Source of the DNA: Streptococcus sp. 596553
Lineage (GTDB): Bacteria > Bacillota > Bacilli > Lactobacillales > Streptococcaceae
Assembly (NCBI RefSeq): GCF_900411395.1
Contig: NZ_OXCQ01000002.1
Span: 1 to 64,000, forward strand
Direction: 5' to 3'
DNA length: 64,000 bases
The position numbers were made by a program, and so were the translations under genes. Shown piece after piece: positions 29,284 to 39,686 of the stretch (position 1 is the stretch's first letter; every line of letters starts with the position of its first letter). The notes below the pieces were generated by a model that was not told the DNA's origin, ran no database searches, and worked only from the letters and a program-made list of their open reading frames with translations.

Positions 29284-30141
29284 ATGAAGGCAAAATATAC
29301 TGTTTGGCTAGCTTTTTTCTTAAATTTGACTTATTCCATTGTCGAGTTTATCGCTGGTGGAGTGTTTGGTTCTAGTGCAGTTCTTGCTGACTCGGTGCAT
29401 GACTTGGGAGATGCGATTGCTATTGGGATCTCAGCCTTTTTGGAAAGTATCTCCAATCGTGAAGAAGACAGCCACTATACCTTGGGCTACAAGCGTTTTA
29501 GCCTTTTAGGGGCCATGGTAACGGCTGTGATTCTTATGACAGGGTCCGTTTTGGTCATTTTGGAAAATATAGCGAAAATCTTTCATCCACAACCGGTCAA
29601 TGATGAGGGGATTCTCTGGTTAGGAATTATTGCGATTACTATCAATGTGCTAGCGAGTCTCGTCATTCGCAAAGGACAAACCAAGAACGAATCCATTCTC
29701 AGCCTGCACTTTCTGGAAGATACCTTGGGTTGGGTGACTGTCATCCTGATGGCCATTGTTCTTCGATTTACCGATTGGTATATCTTGGATCCGCTCTTGT
29801 CTCTTGTTATTTCCTTCTTTATTCTGTCAAAAGCCCTTCCACGTTTTTGGAGCACGCTCAAGATATTCCTCGATGCAGTGCCAGAAGGAGTAGATATCCA
29901 GAAGATCAAGACGGATTTAGCAGAATTGGACCATGTCGCTAGTATCAATCAGCTTAATCTCTGGACTATGGATGGTTTGGAAAAAAATGCCATTGTCCAT
30001 GTTTGTTTAAAAGAGATGGAGCATATGGAAACTTGTAAAGAATCTATTCGAATTTTCCTCAAAAATTGTGGCTTTCAAAATATTACCATTGAAGTTGATG
30101 CAGACCTAGAAAGTCACCAAGCACATAAGCGAAAGGTGTGA
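29284..30141 (+). CDS. czcD: Cation diffusion facilitator CzcD (zinc efflux)
   Basis: A 285-residue CDF-family exporter with six membrane helices. The zinc-binding residues appear in ADSVHDLGDA (helix 2) and HFLEDTLG (helix 5), followed by a cytoplasmic domain (from about 205) with His residues (IVHVCLKEMEHMET). It exchanges Zn2+ for H+ at the inner membrane. An ATG at 29275 is also in frame, but AAAGGA spacing favours 29284. Divergent from sczA, which should control it. Confidence 0.9.
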   Translation: MKAKYTVWLAFFLNLTYSIVEFIAGGVFGSSAVLADSVHDLGDAIAIGISAFLESISNREEDSHYTLGYKRFSLLGAMVTAVILMTGSVLVILENIAKIFHPQPVNDEGILWLGIIAITINVLASLVIRKGQTKNESILSLHFLEDTLGWVTVILMAIVLRFTDWYILDPLLSLVISFFILSKALPRFWSTLKIFLDAVPEGVDIQKIKTDLAELDHVASINQLNLWTMDGLEKNAIVHVCLKEMEHMETCKESIRIFLKNCGFQNITIEVDADLESHQAHKRKV

Positions 30142-30202
30142 GTTGGAGCAGAATCATAGAGATTATTAGAGAAACAGCCTTGCTAGAGGTCGTTTTGTAA
30201 TC

Positions 30203-31219
<1,017 letters not shown>

Positions 31220-31249
31220 TTAAGGTTAGTATATCATATTTTTCTGCCT

Positions 31250-31331
31250 TTTACTGATATTTTAGTAAAATTTTAGTAAAAAGGATTGACCTTGGGAAAT
31301 CCCTTGGATACAATAGAAGAAAACGATTACA
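31250..31331 (+). promoter_or_regulatory. galK promoter with operator repeats and cre-like site
   Basis: Promoter TTGACC (31286-31291), 17 bp, TACAAT (31309-31314). Upstream (31250-31281) TTTTAGTAAAA is repeated twice in tandem, with a further TTTTACTGA, forming likely GalR operators shared with divergent galR. AAGAAAACGATTACA (31317-31331) matches the cre consensus with one mismatch just after the -10 box, suggesting CcpA repression. Confidence 0.65.
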
Positions 31332-31370
31332 CGTTAAGGTGACTTAACGGACAGTCAAAGGAGAATTCAT

Positions 31371-32549
31371 ATGACACAACATCTTACTGCAGAAGCACTT
31401 CGTAAAGACTTTCTTGCCGTTTTTGGTCAAGAAGCAGACCAAACATTCTTTTCACCAGGTCGTATCAATCTGATTGGTGAGCACACAGACTACAACGGTG
31501 GGCACGTTTTTCCTGCTGCTATTTCCTTGGGAACTTACGGTGCAGCGCGTAAGCGTGACGACCAAGTTTTACGTTTCTACTCAGCTAACTTTGAGGACAA
31601 GGGCATTATCGAAGTGCCTCTCGCTGACCTCAAGTTTGAAAAAGAGCACAACTGGACCAATTATCCAAAAGGAGTTCTTCATTTCTTGCAAGAAGCTGGG
31701 CATGTGATTGACAAAGGTTTTGATTTTTATGTTTATGGGAATATCCCAAATGGTGCTGGTTTGTCTTCTTCAGCATCCCTTGAACTCTTAACAGGAGTAG
31801 TGGCTGAGCATCTCTTTGATTTAAAATTAGAGCGTCTCGATTTGGTTAAAATCGGAAAACAAACAGAAAACAACTTTATCGGAGTGAATTCTGGCATTAT
31901 GGACCAGTTTGCTATCGGTATGGGAGCTGACCAACGTGCTATTTACTTAGATACCAATACTTTAGAATACGACTTGGTGCCACTTGATTTGAAGGATAAT
32001 GTCGTTGTTATTATGAACACCAATAAACGTCGTGAATTGGCGGATTCTAAATATAATGAACGCCGTGCTGAATGTGAAAAAGCAGTGGAAGAATTGCAAG
32101 TTGCTTTAGATATTCAGACCTTGGGTGAATTGGACGAGTGGGCCTTTGATCAATATAGCTATCTGATTAAAGATGAAAATCGTTTGAAACGTGCTCGCCA
32201 TGCTGTGCTTGAAAACCAACGTACCCTTAAAGCTCAAGCAGCCCTTCAAGCAGGAGATTTGGAAACATTTGGTCGTTTGATGAATGCGTCACACGTTTCC
32301 CTAGAGCATGACTATGAAGTGACTGGATTGGAATTGGATACTCTTGTTCACACAGCTTGGGCACAAGAAGGTGTTCTCGGTGCTCGTATGACAGGGGCAG
32401 GTTTTGGTGGATGTGCTATTGCCTTGGTGCAAAAAGATACTGTTGAAGCCTTTAAGGAAGCTGTTGGAAAACACTACGAGGAAGTAGTTGGCTACGCTCC
32501 AAGCTTCTATATCGCTGAAGTTGCAGGTGGCACTCGCGTCCTTGACTAG
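31371..32549 (+). CDS. galK: Galactokinase GalK
   Basis: A 392-residue GHMP kinase phosphorylating galactose at C1. The galactokinase signature [15 protein letters not shown] is at residues about 27-41, the ATP loop is [14 protein letters not shown], and the C-terminal GHMP motif is [21 protein letters not shown] precedes the ATG. First gene of galKT. Confidence 0.95.
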   Translation: MTQHLTAEALRKDFLAVFGQEADQTFFSPGRINLIGEHTDYNGGHVFPAAISLGTYGAARKRDDQVLRFYSANFEDKGIIEVPLADLKFEKEHNWTNYPKGVLHFLQEAGHVIDKGFDFYVYGNIPNGAGLSSSASLELLTGVVAEHLFDLKLERLDLVKIGKQTENNFIGVNSGIMDQFAIGMGADQRAIYLDTNTLEYDLVPLDLKDNVVVIMNTNKRRELADSKYNERRAECEKAVEELQVALDIQTLGELDEWAFDQYSYLIKDENRLKRARHAVLENQRTLKAQAALQAGDLETFGRLMNASHVSLEHDYEVTGLELDTLVHTAWAQEGVLGARMTGAGFGGCAIALVQKDTVEAFKEAVGKHYEEVVGYAPSFYIAEVAGGTRVLD

Positions 32550-32567
32550 TCAAAAGGAGGCTCTATA

Positions 32568-34049
32568 GTGACCTTAGTAGATAAATTTGTAACACATGTC
32601 ATTTTTGAAAGTACCTTTGAGGAAATGGATCGAATCTACCTGACTAATCGTGTTTTGGCACGAGTGGGAGACGGTGTTTTGGAAGTTGAGACCAATCTGG
32701 ATAAAGTGATTGACCTCAAGGATCAGCTGGTTGAGGAAGCCGTTCGATTAGAGACGATTGAAGATAGTCAGACTGCGCGTGAAATCCTTGGTACTGAACT
32801 GATGGACTTGGTGACTCCTTGTCCGAGTCAGGTTAATCGTGACTTTTGGGCAACCTACGCCTACTCTCCTGAGCAAGCGATAGAGGATTTTTATCAACTC
32901 AGTCGGAAAAATGACTACATCAAACTCAAGGCCATTGCTAAAAATATCGCTTATCGTGTTCCATCTGATTATGGAGAACTTGAAATTACCATCAATCTCT
33001 CTAAGCCTGAAAAGGATCCGAAAGAGATTGCGGTAGCCAAGTTGGTGCAAGCTAGTAATTATCCTCAGTGTCAACTTTGTTTAGAGAATGAGGGTTACCA
33101 TGGTCGGGTCAACCACCCAGCTCGCAGCAACCACCGGATTATCCGTTTTGAAATGGTTGGTCAGGAATGGGGGTTCCAGTATTCGCCCTATGCTTACTTT
33201 AATGAGCATTGTATCTTTTTAGATGGCCAGCATCGTTCCATGGCCATTAGTCGTCAGAGTTTTGAACGTCTGTTGGCTATCGTAGAGCAGTTTCCAGGAT
33301 ATTTTGCTGGATCTAATGCCGACTTGCCGATTGTGGGGGGCTCTATTCTGACTCATGACCACTATCAGGGAGGTCGTCACGTATTTCCTATGGAATTAGC
33401 TCTCTTGCAAAAGACCTTCCGATTTGCTGGTTTTGAGCAGGTTAAGGCTGGGATTGTCAAGTGGCCAATGTCAGTGTTGCGTTTGACTTCGGATTCCAAA
33501 GAAGATTTGATCAACTTGGCTGATAAGATTTTGCGAGAATGGCGGCAATATTCAGATCCTGCAGTGCAGATTTTGGCAGAGACAGATGGGACACCGCATC
33601 ACACCATCACACCTATAGCGCGTAAGCGTGATGGACAGTTTGAGTTGGACTTAGTCTTGAGAGACAATCAGACTTCTGCAGAACATCCTGACGGGATCTA
33701 TCATCCTCACAAGGATGTCCAACATATCAAGAAGGAAAATATCGGCTTGATTGAGGTCATGGGCTTGGCCATCTTGCCACCACGTCTAAAAGAAGAAGTA
33801 GAGCAAGTCGCTAGCTATCTTGTAGGAGAAGCTGATACAGTTGCCGATTATCATCAGGAATGGGCAGACCAACTTAGAGGCCAATATCCAGACATAACAG
33901 ATAAAGAAAAAGCCCTTGAAATCGTCAAGGACTCTGTGGGTACTATCTTTGCGCGTGTACTTGAGGATGCAGGAGTCTACAAGCAGACGGAACAAGGGCA
34001 GACAGCCTTTATGCGCTTTGTGGAGCAGGTCGGAATTTTGCCAGACTAG
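32568..34049 (+). CDS. galT: Galactose-1-phosphate uridylyltransferase GalT (type 2)
   Basis: A 493-residue type-2 GalT of Firmicutes, much longer than the 350-residue E. coli type. The nucleotide-binding [10 protein letters not shown] motif and [15 protein letters not shown] carrying the catalytic His segment are both visible. It exchanges UMP between UDP-glucose and Gal-1-P. The start is GTG, supported by AAAGGAGG eight bases upstream. It lies 18 bases after galK. Confidence 0.93.
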   Translation: MTLVDKFVTHVIFESTFEEMDRIYLTNRVLARVGDGVLEVETNLDKVIDLKDQLVEEAVRLETIEDSQTAREILGTELMDLVTPCPSQVNRDFWATYAYSPEQAIEDFYQLSRKNDYIKLKAIAKNIAYRVPSDYGELEITINLSKPEKDPKEIAVAKLVQASNYPQCQLCLENEGYHGRVNHPARSNHRIIRFEMVGQEWGFQYSPYAYFNEHCIFLDGQHRSMAISRQSFERLLAIVEQFPGYFAGSNADLPIVGGSILTHDHYQGGRHVFPMELALLQKTFRFAGFEQVKAGIVKWPMSVLRLTSDSKEDLINLADKILREWRQYSDPAVQILAETDGTPHHTITPIARKRDGQFELDLVLRDNQTSAEHPDGIYHPHKDVQHIKKENIGLIEVMGLAILPPRLKEEVEQVASYLVGEADTVADYHQEWADQLRGQYPDITDKEKALEIVKDSVGTIFARVLEDAGVYKQTEQGQTAFMRFVEQVGILPD

Positions 34050-34118
34050 GTGCTTTCTCCTTGCACAGTCCTATAAAAAGTAGTATCATAGTGTCGTTTG
34101 AAATATCAGGAGGAAACG

Positions 34119-34523
34119 ATGAAAGACTTTCATTTTGACGCTATATCTGCCTTTGAAAATTACGAAATTGAACAAATGAGAGATGGTCACGTTGTGGTGA
34201 CGACCAAAGTAGTGAACTCGTCGCTCAACTACTATGGCAATGCCCATGGTGGCTATCTATTCACGCTATGTGACCAAATCAGTGGTTTGGTGGTTATCTC
34301 GCTGGGACTTGATGGGGTGACACTCCAATCCTCTATCAACTACCTTAAGGCAGGAAAACTCGACGATGTATTGACCATTAAAGGAGAATGTGTCCATCAA
34401 GGTCGTACAACCTGTGTGATGGATGTGGATATCACCAATCAAGAGGGCAGAAATGTCTGTAAGGCAACCTTTACTATGTTTGTCACAGGCCAACGGTCAG
34501 AAGATAGACAGGTAAGGATATAA
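34119..34523 (+). CDS. PaaI-type hotdog-fold thioesterase
   Basis: A 134-residue acyl-CoA thioesterase of the hotdog fold. The motif YYGNAHGGYLFTLCDQISG (residues about 38-56) holds the Asn-x-x-Gly-Gly-type active site and catalytic Asp region. GGAGGAAAC precedes the ATG at 34119; an upstream in-frame ATG (34098) has no site. It has its own promoter-like sequence near 34070-34100 and ends at a bidirectional terminator. The substrate is unknown. Confidence 0.87.
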   Translation: MKDFHFDAISAFENYEIEQMRDGHVVVTTKVVNSSLNYYGNAHGGYLFTLCDQISGLVVISLGLDGVTLQSSINYLKAGKLDDVLTIKGECVHQGRTTCVMDVDITNQEGRNVCKATFTMFVTGQRSEDRQVRI

Positions 34524-34526
34524 CAT

Positions 34527-34550
34527 AAAAAGAGGCTCGCACCTCTTTTT
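34527..34550. terminator. Bidirectional terminator between thioesterase and pbuX
   Basis: AAAAAGAGG (34527-34535) and CCTCTTTTT (34542-34550) form a perfect stem with A- and T-tracts, serving the convergent genes. Confidence 0.88.
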
Positions 34551-34551
34551 C

Positions 34552-35814
34552 TTATTTCTTTTTATGATTTAGTACCGCATTGAGGACAATGGCTAGTAGG
34601 CTGGCTACGACGATTCCGTTTGAGAAGAACATTTGGAAGGCTGTTGGCATGCTGACAAAGAGATTACTGTTGTTGAGTCCGACACCTGCAGCGATGGAGA
34701 CTGCTGCAATAAGGAAGTTGTGTTCATTGTTAGCAAAGTCAACACGAGCGAGGATTTGCATCCCTTGAATAGATACAAAACCAAACATCACCAGCATAGC
34801 ACCACCGAGGACAGGGCTCGGAATGATTTGGGCAAGGGCACCAAACTTAGGAAGGAGTCCAAGGAGAACCAGGAAACCAGCTGCGTAGTAGATTGGCAGG
34901 CGAGTCTTAATGCCTGATAATTTAACCAAACCAACGTTTTGTGAAAATCCTGTGTAAGGGAAGGTGTTAAAGATTCCTCCGAGAAGTACGGCCAAGCCTT
35001 CTGCGCGGTATCCGTTGCGAAGGCGCGTGCTATCGATTGGATCTTTCGTGATATCAGACAAGGCCAGATAAACACCAGTAGACTCAACCATAGACACCGT
35101 TGCGATGATACACATCATGACAATAGATGAGATTTCAAAGGTTGGCATCCCAAAGTAGAGTGGAGTTGGGACATGGACAAGTGGTGCTGCCGCAACAGGA
35201 GAGAAGTCCACCAAGCCCATAGTAGCAGCAATGGCAGTTCCAACAACCAGACCAATCAAAATAGAGATAGACTTGATAAATCCTTTGGTAAAGATATTAA
35301 TTAAGAGGATAATCAGAACAGTAATAGTGGCAAGCAAGAGACTTTGACCAGTTGGTTCTGGAGCGTTATTTCCCATATTTCCAATAGCAACAGGGATCAA
35401 GGTTAAACCAATCGTGGTAATAACAGATCCTGTTACGATAGATGGGAAGAGATTGGCCACTTTTGAGAAGATGCCTGAAACAAGAACCACGTAAATCCCT
35501 GATGCGATAAGGGCACCAAACATAGCGCCACTACCATGGCTTTGTCCAATCATAATCAAGGGAGCGACTGATTGGAAGGCAACTCCGAGAACGACTGGTA
35601 GCCCAATCCCAAAGTATTTGTTGAGTTGGAGTTGGAGGAAAGTTGCCACCCCACACATGAAGATATCTGTAGAAATCAGGTAGGTCAATTGCTCAGTTGA
35701 ATAGCCAAGGGCTGTCGCAATCATGATGGGAACCAGGATAGATCCTGAGTACATGGCTAGTAAGTGCTGCAAGCCAAGAACGGCTGCTTGTGAATGTTTT
35801 TCTTGAGTTTGCAT
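34552..35814 (-). CDS. pbuX: Xanthine permease PbuX
   Basis: A 420-residue NCS2 nucleobase:cation symporter with 12-14 membrane segments; QNVGLVKLSGIKTR and the GGAMLVMFG motif are characteristic of xanthine/uric acid permeases. It imports xanthine for salvage by Xpt. Its start overlaps the xpt stop (TAATG on the minus strand), so both are made from one riboswitch-controlled message. Confidence 0.93.
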   Translation of the reverse strand: MQTQEKHSQAAVLGLQHLLAMYSGSILVPIMIATALGYSTEQLTYLISTDIFMCGVATFLQLQLNKYFGIGLPVVLGVAFQSVAPLIMIGQSHGSGAMFGALIASGIYVVLVSGIFSKVANLFPSIVTGSVITTIGLTLIPVAIGNMGNNAPEPTGQSLLLATITVLIILLINIFTKGFIKSISILIGLVVGTAIAATMGLVDFSPVAAAPLVHVPTPLYFGMPTFEISSIVMMCIIATVSMVESTGVYLALSDITKDPIDSTRLRNGYRAEGLAVLLGGIFNTFPYTGFSQNVGLVKLSGIKTRLPIYYAAGFLVLLGLLPKFGALAQIIPSPVLGGAMLVMFGFVSIQGMQILARVDFANNEHNFLIAAVSIAAGVGLNNSNLFVSMPTAFQMFFSNGIVVASLLAIVLNAVLNHKKK

Positions 35815-36395
35815 TAGAGATCTGCCTCCTTAAATACGACTTGACCATTTTCAAAACGATCCAAACGAGCGAGTGATAGAACAGGGTAGCCTGCTTTTTC
35901 AAGCAAATCACGGCCATCTTGGAAGGATTTTTCAATCACAATACCGATAGCTTCGACTGTGGCACCAGCTTGTTCGATGATTTGAATCAAGCCTTTAGCA
36001 GCTTGGCCATTAGCAAGGAAGTCGTCGATAATCAAAACCTTGTCCTCTGGTGAGAGGAATTTTCCAGCGATAGAAACGGTGCTGGTTACCTGCTTGGTAA
36101 AGGAGTAAACTTCGGCAGTTAAGATTCCTTCGTTCATAGTGATGTTTTTAGCTTTTTTAGCGAAAATCATGGGAACGTTTAAGGCTTCAGCTGTAAAAAC
36201 GGCTGGGGCAATACCAGACGCTTCAATGGTTACGACCTTGGTAATGCCAGCAGAAGCAAATTTTTCCGCAAAAACCTTACCAATCTCTCTCATCAAGCTA
36301 AAGTCAACTTGGTGGGTTAAAAAGGAATCCACCTTGAGGATGTTATCACCCAAGATATGCCCATCCTTGAGGATGCGCTCTTCTAATAATTTCAT
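35814..36395 (-). CDS. xpt: Xanthine phosphoribosyltransferase Xpt
   Basis: A 193-residue type-I phosphoribosyltransferase converting xanthine and PRPP to XMP. The PRPP-binding loop is [17 protein letters not shown] (residues about 121-137). AGGAGGT precedes the ATG. First gene of xpt-pbuX, behind a guanine-class riboswitch and an unusually long structured leader. Confidence 0.95.
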   Translation of the reverse strand: MKLLEERILKDGHILGDNILKVDSFLTHQVDFSLMREIGKVFAEKFASAGITKVVTIEASGIAPAVFTAEALNVPMIFAKKAKNITMNEGILTAEVYSFTKQVTSTVSIAGKFLSPEDKVLIIDDFLANGQAAKGLIQIIEQAGATVEAIGIVIEKSFQDGRDLLEKAGYPVLSLARLDRFENGQVVFKEADL

Positions 36396-36468
36396 AAGAC
36401 CTCCTAAAGTCTAAAAGCCAGTTTACTTGTTGGTTAAATGTTTCTATGGGGATCCAGTTTGCTAGTAC

Positions 36469-36610
36469 TATATATTTGATAAAACTAGTACGAGCGAAGC
36501 GAGTCTTATCAAATATTTCCCGTTGTAGTGGTATCATAGACAATAAGTTTGTTATTGTCTATGACGGAATTTTTGAGACTTTTGGCTCAAAAATTAGGGA
36601 TGAAATTCCG
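36469..36610. repeat. Cluster of three hairpins in the xpt leader
   Basis: Hairpin A pairs ATATTTGATAAAACT (36472-36486) with AGTCTTATCAAATAT (36502-36516). Hairpin B pairs CATAGACAATAA (36535-36546) perfectly with TTATTGTCTATG (36552-36563). Hairpin C pairs AATTTTTGAG (36568-36577) perfectly with CTCAAAAATT (36586-36595) and is nested in CGGAATTT / AAATTCCG. The cluster lies between the riboswitch terminator and xpt. It looks like an inserted miniature repeat, type unknown. Confidence 0.6.
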
Positions 36611-36660
36611 AAGGAAGTTGCTCCCGTCCGCACTAATTAAGGGAAATATTAAAAATATTC

Positions 36661-36692
36661 AAAAAGGACCTACTTAATCTCTAAGTAAGTCC
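36661..36692 (-). terminator. Riboswitch expression-platform terminator
   Basis: On the minus strand GGACTTACTTA pairs with TAAGTAGGTCC around GAGAT and runs into TTTTT. Its 5' strand (GACTTACTT) is complementary to AAGTAAGTC in the 3' strand of the aptamer P1 stem, so ligand-stabilised P1 frees the terminator: an OFF switch for xpt-pbuX. Confidence 0.85.
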
Positions 36693-36732
36693 CCCAAATA
36701 GGCATGGCAAAAACGACCATACCTCACTTCTG

Positions 36733-36801
36733 ACTTACTTATTGTTAGGTGTTCCGGCACCTTGTAGAAACGTCGTGCCAATTCACGACATAAACAAGTA
36801 A
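36733..36801 (-). promoter_or_regulatory. Purine (guanine-class) riboswitch aptamer
   Basis: On the minus strand P1 is formed by TTACTTGTT and AATAAGTAAG; P2 is GTCGTG with loop AATTGG and CACGAC; the core GTTTCTAC follows; and P3 is AGGTG with loop CCGGAA and CACCT. The specificity base in the segment AACAATA reads C, the guanine/xanthine class (adenine switches have U). The genes it controls, xpt-pbuX, agree. Confidence 0.9.
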
Positions 36802-36841
36802 AATGATATTCAATTTCAAATAGGCTTGAGCCAATGTTTTT

Positions 36842-36870
36842 ATTTTACACTAAATAACTTTAGAAATCAA
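36842..36870 (-). promoter_or_regulatory. xpt-pbuX promoter
   Basis: On the minus strand TTGATT (36870-36865), 17 bp, TAAAAT (36847-36842). Transcription would begin about 30 bases ahead of the riboswitch aptamer. The remaining gap to about 36965 has no gene. Confidence 0.7.
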
Positions 36871-36967
36871 ATATTTTGTTAGTGTTTTGGTTTGAAAAAC
36901 GAACAAATATAATAAAAAAAGGCAAGAATTAACTTATTGACTAACATTTAGAAGGTTTTTCCATCAT

Positions 36968-37015
36968 AAAAGGCATATTATCAAGATTTTTCAAGACTTG
37001 ACAATATGCCTTTTT
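36968..37015. terminator. Bidirectional terminator after the VOC gene
   Basis: AAAGGCATATT (36968-36978) with TCAAG pairs with CTTGACAATATGCC and a T-run (to 37015), about 16 paired bases. It ends the minus-strand exoA-VOC transcript. Confidence 0.88.
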
Positions 37016-37032
37016 CTTCAGTCTTTATGTTT

Positions 37033-37419
37033 CTACTCGCTAAATCTTAAAAAATAGCCATCTGGATCCAAAACTGCAAATTCATGAGGATAGATATATT
37101 GTTCGCCAACTCGAAATTCTCTTTTAGTCAAAGGACGATGAATAGGATAGTTAGACTCGATTACTTTCTGATAGAGTCGAGGAACATCTGCAATGCCAAA
37201 GGAAATATTGACACCGCGCCCGAAAGGATAGGTCAGCTGAGCTAATTCTTCTGCGCTGCCTTCTTCTAGCATAAGTTGGCAGTCTTCAAGCGAGAGGAAG
37301 AGAAATTTCTCCTCTGGACGCTCGTATTCGACAGAAAATCCCAGCAAGTCGCAGTAGAAGTGGCGTGATTTTTCGATGTCAGATACTACAAATTCAGGAA
37401 TGACGGCTTGATAGTCCAT
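37033..37419 (-). CDS. VOC-superfamily protein (glyoxalase/bleomycin-resistance fold)
   Basis: A 128-residue protein of the glyoxalase/bleomycin-resistance/dioxygenase fold: two beta-alpha-beta-beta-beta modules (PEFVVSDIEKSRHFYCDLLG; FAVLDPDGYFLRFSE). It is close to bleomycin-binding proteins in pattern, but no metal site can be asserted. AAGGAG stands ahead of the ATG. It begins 11 bases after the exoA stop and is co-transcribed with it. Confidence 0.8.
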   Translation of the reverse strand: MDYQAVIPEFVVSDIEKSRHFYCDLLGFSVEYERPEEKFLFLSLEDCQLMLEEGSAEELAQLTYPFGRGVNISFGIADVPRLYQKVIESNYPIHRPLTKREFRVGEQYIYPHEFAVLDPDGYFLRFSE

Positions 37420-37430
37420 TCGTTTTCTCC

Positions 37431-38258
37431 TTAGAGTTCAATCTCCAAGACAATGGGTGTATGGTCTTGACGAGCTCCTGAGTCAATCATATCAGACTTG
37501 GTCACCTTGTCAGCCACGCGGTTGCTTGTCAGCCAGTAGTCGATTCTCCAGCCTGTATTGTTGATTTTAGAAGTCTTACTGCGTTGTGCCCACCAAGTGT
37601 AGCGTTCTGGAACATCGCCGTGAATATGGCGGAAGGTGTCGGTAAATCCAGTTGCCAAGAGGTTGGTAAATCCAGCACGTTCCTCGTCGGTAAATCCAGG
37701 TGAACGGCGGTTGCTAGCAGGATTTGCAAGATCGATTTCATTGTGGGCTACGTTATAGTCACCGGTCGCAAGGACTGGTTTTTCTTTGTCTAGTTCAGCC
37801 AAGTACTCAGCATATTTGACATCCCAGATTTGGCGTTCTTCCAAGCGTTTGAGACCGTCGCCAGCATTTGGTGTGTAAACTTGGGTCACGAAAAATTTAT
37901 CAAATTCTAGAGTGATGATACGACCTTCCAAGTCCATGGTAGAAGGGGCACCGATTTCTGGGAAAGTGACAGTGGGGGTGAGTTCTTTCTTATAGAGGAA
38001 CATGGTACCAGCGTAGCCTTTGCGGGCAGGTTCTTGGGAAGAGCGCCACGTATTTTCGTAGCCTGGGAAGAGTTCTTCTAAAATTTCCAAGTGTTTTTTT
38101 GTAGGACCCTTGGCAGAAAGCTTGGTTTCTTGGATAGCGATAATATCAGCATTTTCAGCGACCAAAGTTTGTAGTACTTCTTGGGACAATTTGGCACGAG
38201 CTGAGTCACTAGTTAGGGCTGCATTGAGGGAATCAATATTCCATGAGATGAGTTTCAT
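37431..38258 (-). CDS. exoA: Exodeoxyribonuclease III / AP endonuclease ExoA
   Basis: A 275-residue exonuclease III family enzyme with the metal and catalytic motifs SWNIDSLNA, IIAIQETKLS, TGDYNVAHNEID and the terminal DHTPI. It cuts at abasic sites in base excision repair and degrades 3' ends. Read on the minus strand with AAAGGT before the ATG. Confidence 0.94.
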   Translation of the reverse strand: MKLISWNIDSLNAALTSDSARAKLSQEVLQTLVAENADIIAIQETKLSAKGPTKKHLEILEELFPGYENTWRSSQEPARKGYAGTMFLYKKELTPTVTFPEIGAPSTMDLEGRIITLEFDKFFVTQVYTPNAGDGLKRLEERQIWDVKYAEYLAELDKEKPVLATGDYNVAHNEIDLANPASNRRSPGFTDEERAGFTNLLATGFTDTFRHIHGDVPERYTWWAQRSKTSKINNTGWRIDYWLTSNRVADKVTKSDMIDSGARQDHTPIVLEIEL

Positions 38259-38329
38259 AAAGTTACCTTTTTCATTCAGATTATAGATTTTATTATACCA
38301 AAAAAAGGTCTATTTCCCCAACGTATGGT

Positions 38330-38358
38330 TTGAAAAAACACTCTCTTTTGTTTATAAT
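38330..38358 (+). promoter_or_regulatory. Promoter of the DUF3290-DUF421 pair
   Basis: TTGAAA (38330-38335), 17 bp, TATAAT (38353-38358), about 35 bases before the ATG at 38393. Confidence 0.72.
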
Positions 38359-38392
38359 GTAAGAATGATTTTATGAAAGGGAGTGAAAATAA

Positions 38393-38848
38393 ATGAAATT
38401 TTACTCATATGACTATGTGCTTAGTCAAATTAGTCAGCAAAATGGCATCATGATTGGCTTTGGGATTGTGCTCCTAGCTATCACAGGATTTTTTGCTTTT
38501 AAGGCTTATCGTGATAAAAAGGGGACTAAGTTTCGGGAATTGGTCATGATTTTAGCCTTGACCTTAGTAGCCATGCTTTTGGTGACAATTTCAAAATACC
38601 AGACCAATCAAGCCTCTAACAATCAATTTCAAACCTCCCTTCATTTCATAGAGGTTGTTTCCAAAGACTTGGGAGTGGATAAATCAGAAGTTTATGTCAA
38701 TACTTCTGCAACCACTGATGGAGCGCTTGTCAAGGTAGGTTCAAATTTCTACCGCGCCATGAACGGAAGCCAACCAGACAAGTATCTTTTAGAGAAATTA
38801 GAATTGAATCGAACAGATGCTATTGAATTGGTGGAGGTAAACAAATGA
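38393..38848 (+). CDS. DUF3290 family membrane protein
   Basis: A 151-residue protein with two membrane helices (about residues 20-40 and 50-67) and an outside or cytosolic C-terminal domain of about 80 residues (HFIEVVSKDLGVDKSEVYVN). It matches the DUF3290 family in size and in its partner, a DUF421 gene overlapping at ATGA. Function is unknown. Confidence 0.8.
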   Translation: MKFYSYDYVLSQISQQNGIMIGFGIVLLAITGFFAFKAYRDKKGTKFRELVMILALTLVAMLLVTISKYQTNQASNNQFQTSLHFIEVVSKDLGVDKSEVYVNTSATTDGALVKVGSNFYRAMNGSQPDKYLLEKLELNRTDAIELVEVNK

Positions 38849-39480
38849 CACTCAACTATATGGAAATTTTAATCAAACTGGCTCTGGGTCTATTCTCGCT
38901 TGTTTTTGTTATCAATGTGACAGGAAAGGGAAACTTGGCGCCTAACTCTGCGACAGACCAAATTCAGAACTATGTTCTTGGTGGTATCATTGGTGGGGTG
39001 ATTTACAATAGTTCTATCAGTATTCTCCAGTATGCAGTGATTTTGATGATGTGGACGATTTTAGTTTTGACCCTCAAGTGGCTCAATAACAATGTTCGTT
39101 TTGTCAAACGCTTGATTGATGGAAAACCAACTCTCCTCATTAAAAATGGGAAGATTGACCCAGAAGCCTGTCGTTCAGTTGGCTTGTCTGCAGCGGATGT
39201 AGCCCTCAAGCTTCGTAGCCAAGGGATTTTCCAGATGAAACAAGTCAAACGAGCTGTGCAGGAGCAAAATGGCCAACTCATCGTGGTACAAATGGGAGAT
39301 GAAAATCCTAAGTATCCAGTTGTGACTGACGGTGTGATCCAAGTAGATGTTTTGGAATCGATTGGTCGTAGCGAAGAGTGGCTGCTTGATAATCTCAGCA
39401 AGCAAGGGCATGACAATGTTGCCAATATCTTTATCGCTGAGTATGACAAGGGTGCGGTCACAGTCGTAACCTATGAATAA
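38845..39480 (+). CDS. DUF421 (YetF-like) membrane protein
   Basis: A 211-residue protein with three N-terminal membrane helices and a cytoplasmic domain. RSVGLSAADVALKLRSQGI (near residue 112) and GKPTLLIKNGKID are typical of the YetF/YcaP DUF421 family. Its start overlaps the DUF3290 stop. The two-gene unit is seen in many Firmicutes; function is unknown. Confidence 0.83.
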   Translation: MTLNYMEILIKLALGLFSLVFVINVTGKGNLAPNSATDQIQNYVLGGIIGGVIYNSSISILQYAVILMMWTILVLTLKWLNNNVRFVKRLIDGKPTLLIKNGKIDPEACRSVGLSAADVALKLRSQGIFQMKQVKRAVQEQNGQLIVVQMGDENPKYPVVTDGVIQVDVLESIGRSEEWLLDNLSKQGHDNVANIFIAEYDKGAVTVVTYE

Positions 39481-39498
39481 GAAAAACCTGGGGTCTTG

Positions 39499-39648
39499 TA
39501 CTCTTCGAAAATTAAATTCAAACCGCGTCAACGTCGCCTTGCCGTATGTAGGTTACTGACTTCGTCAGTTCTATCTACAACCTCAAAGCAGTGCTTTGAG
39601 CAGCCTGAGGCTAGTGTCCTAGTTTGCTCTTTGATTTTCATTGAGTAT
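39499..39648. repeat. BOX element (boxA-boxB-boxC)
   Basis: A complete BOX: boxA from TACTCTTCGAAAATT through CGTCAACGTCGCCTTGCCGT, one boxB (GGTTACTGACTTCGTCAGTT and following CTCAAAGCAGTGCTTTGAG), and boxC ending TTTTCATTGAGTA. It separates the DUF421 gene from the ABC exporter genes. Confidence 0.92.
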
Positions 39649-39686
39649 TGGCCTCAGGTTTCCATTTGCAATCAGAAAGGGATTTT

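Noticed and set aside
36898-36912. PurR-box-like AAAACGAACAAAT upstream of the xpt promoter
   Set aside because: It differs from the streptococcal PurBox at about two positions and only one copy is seen; the riboswitch already explains the regulation.
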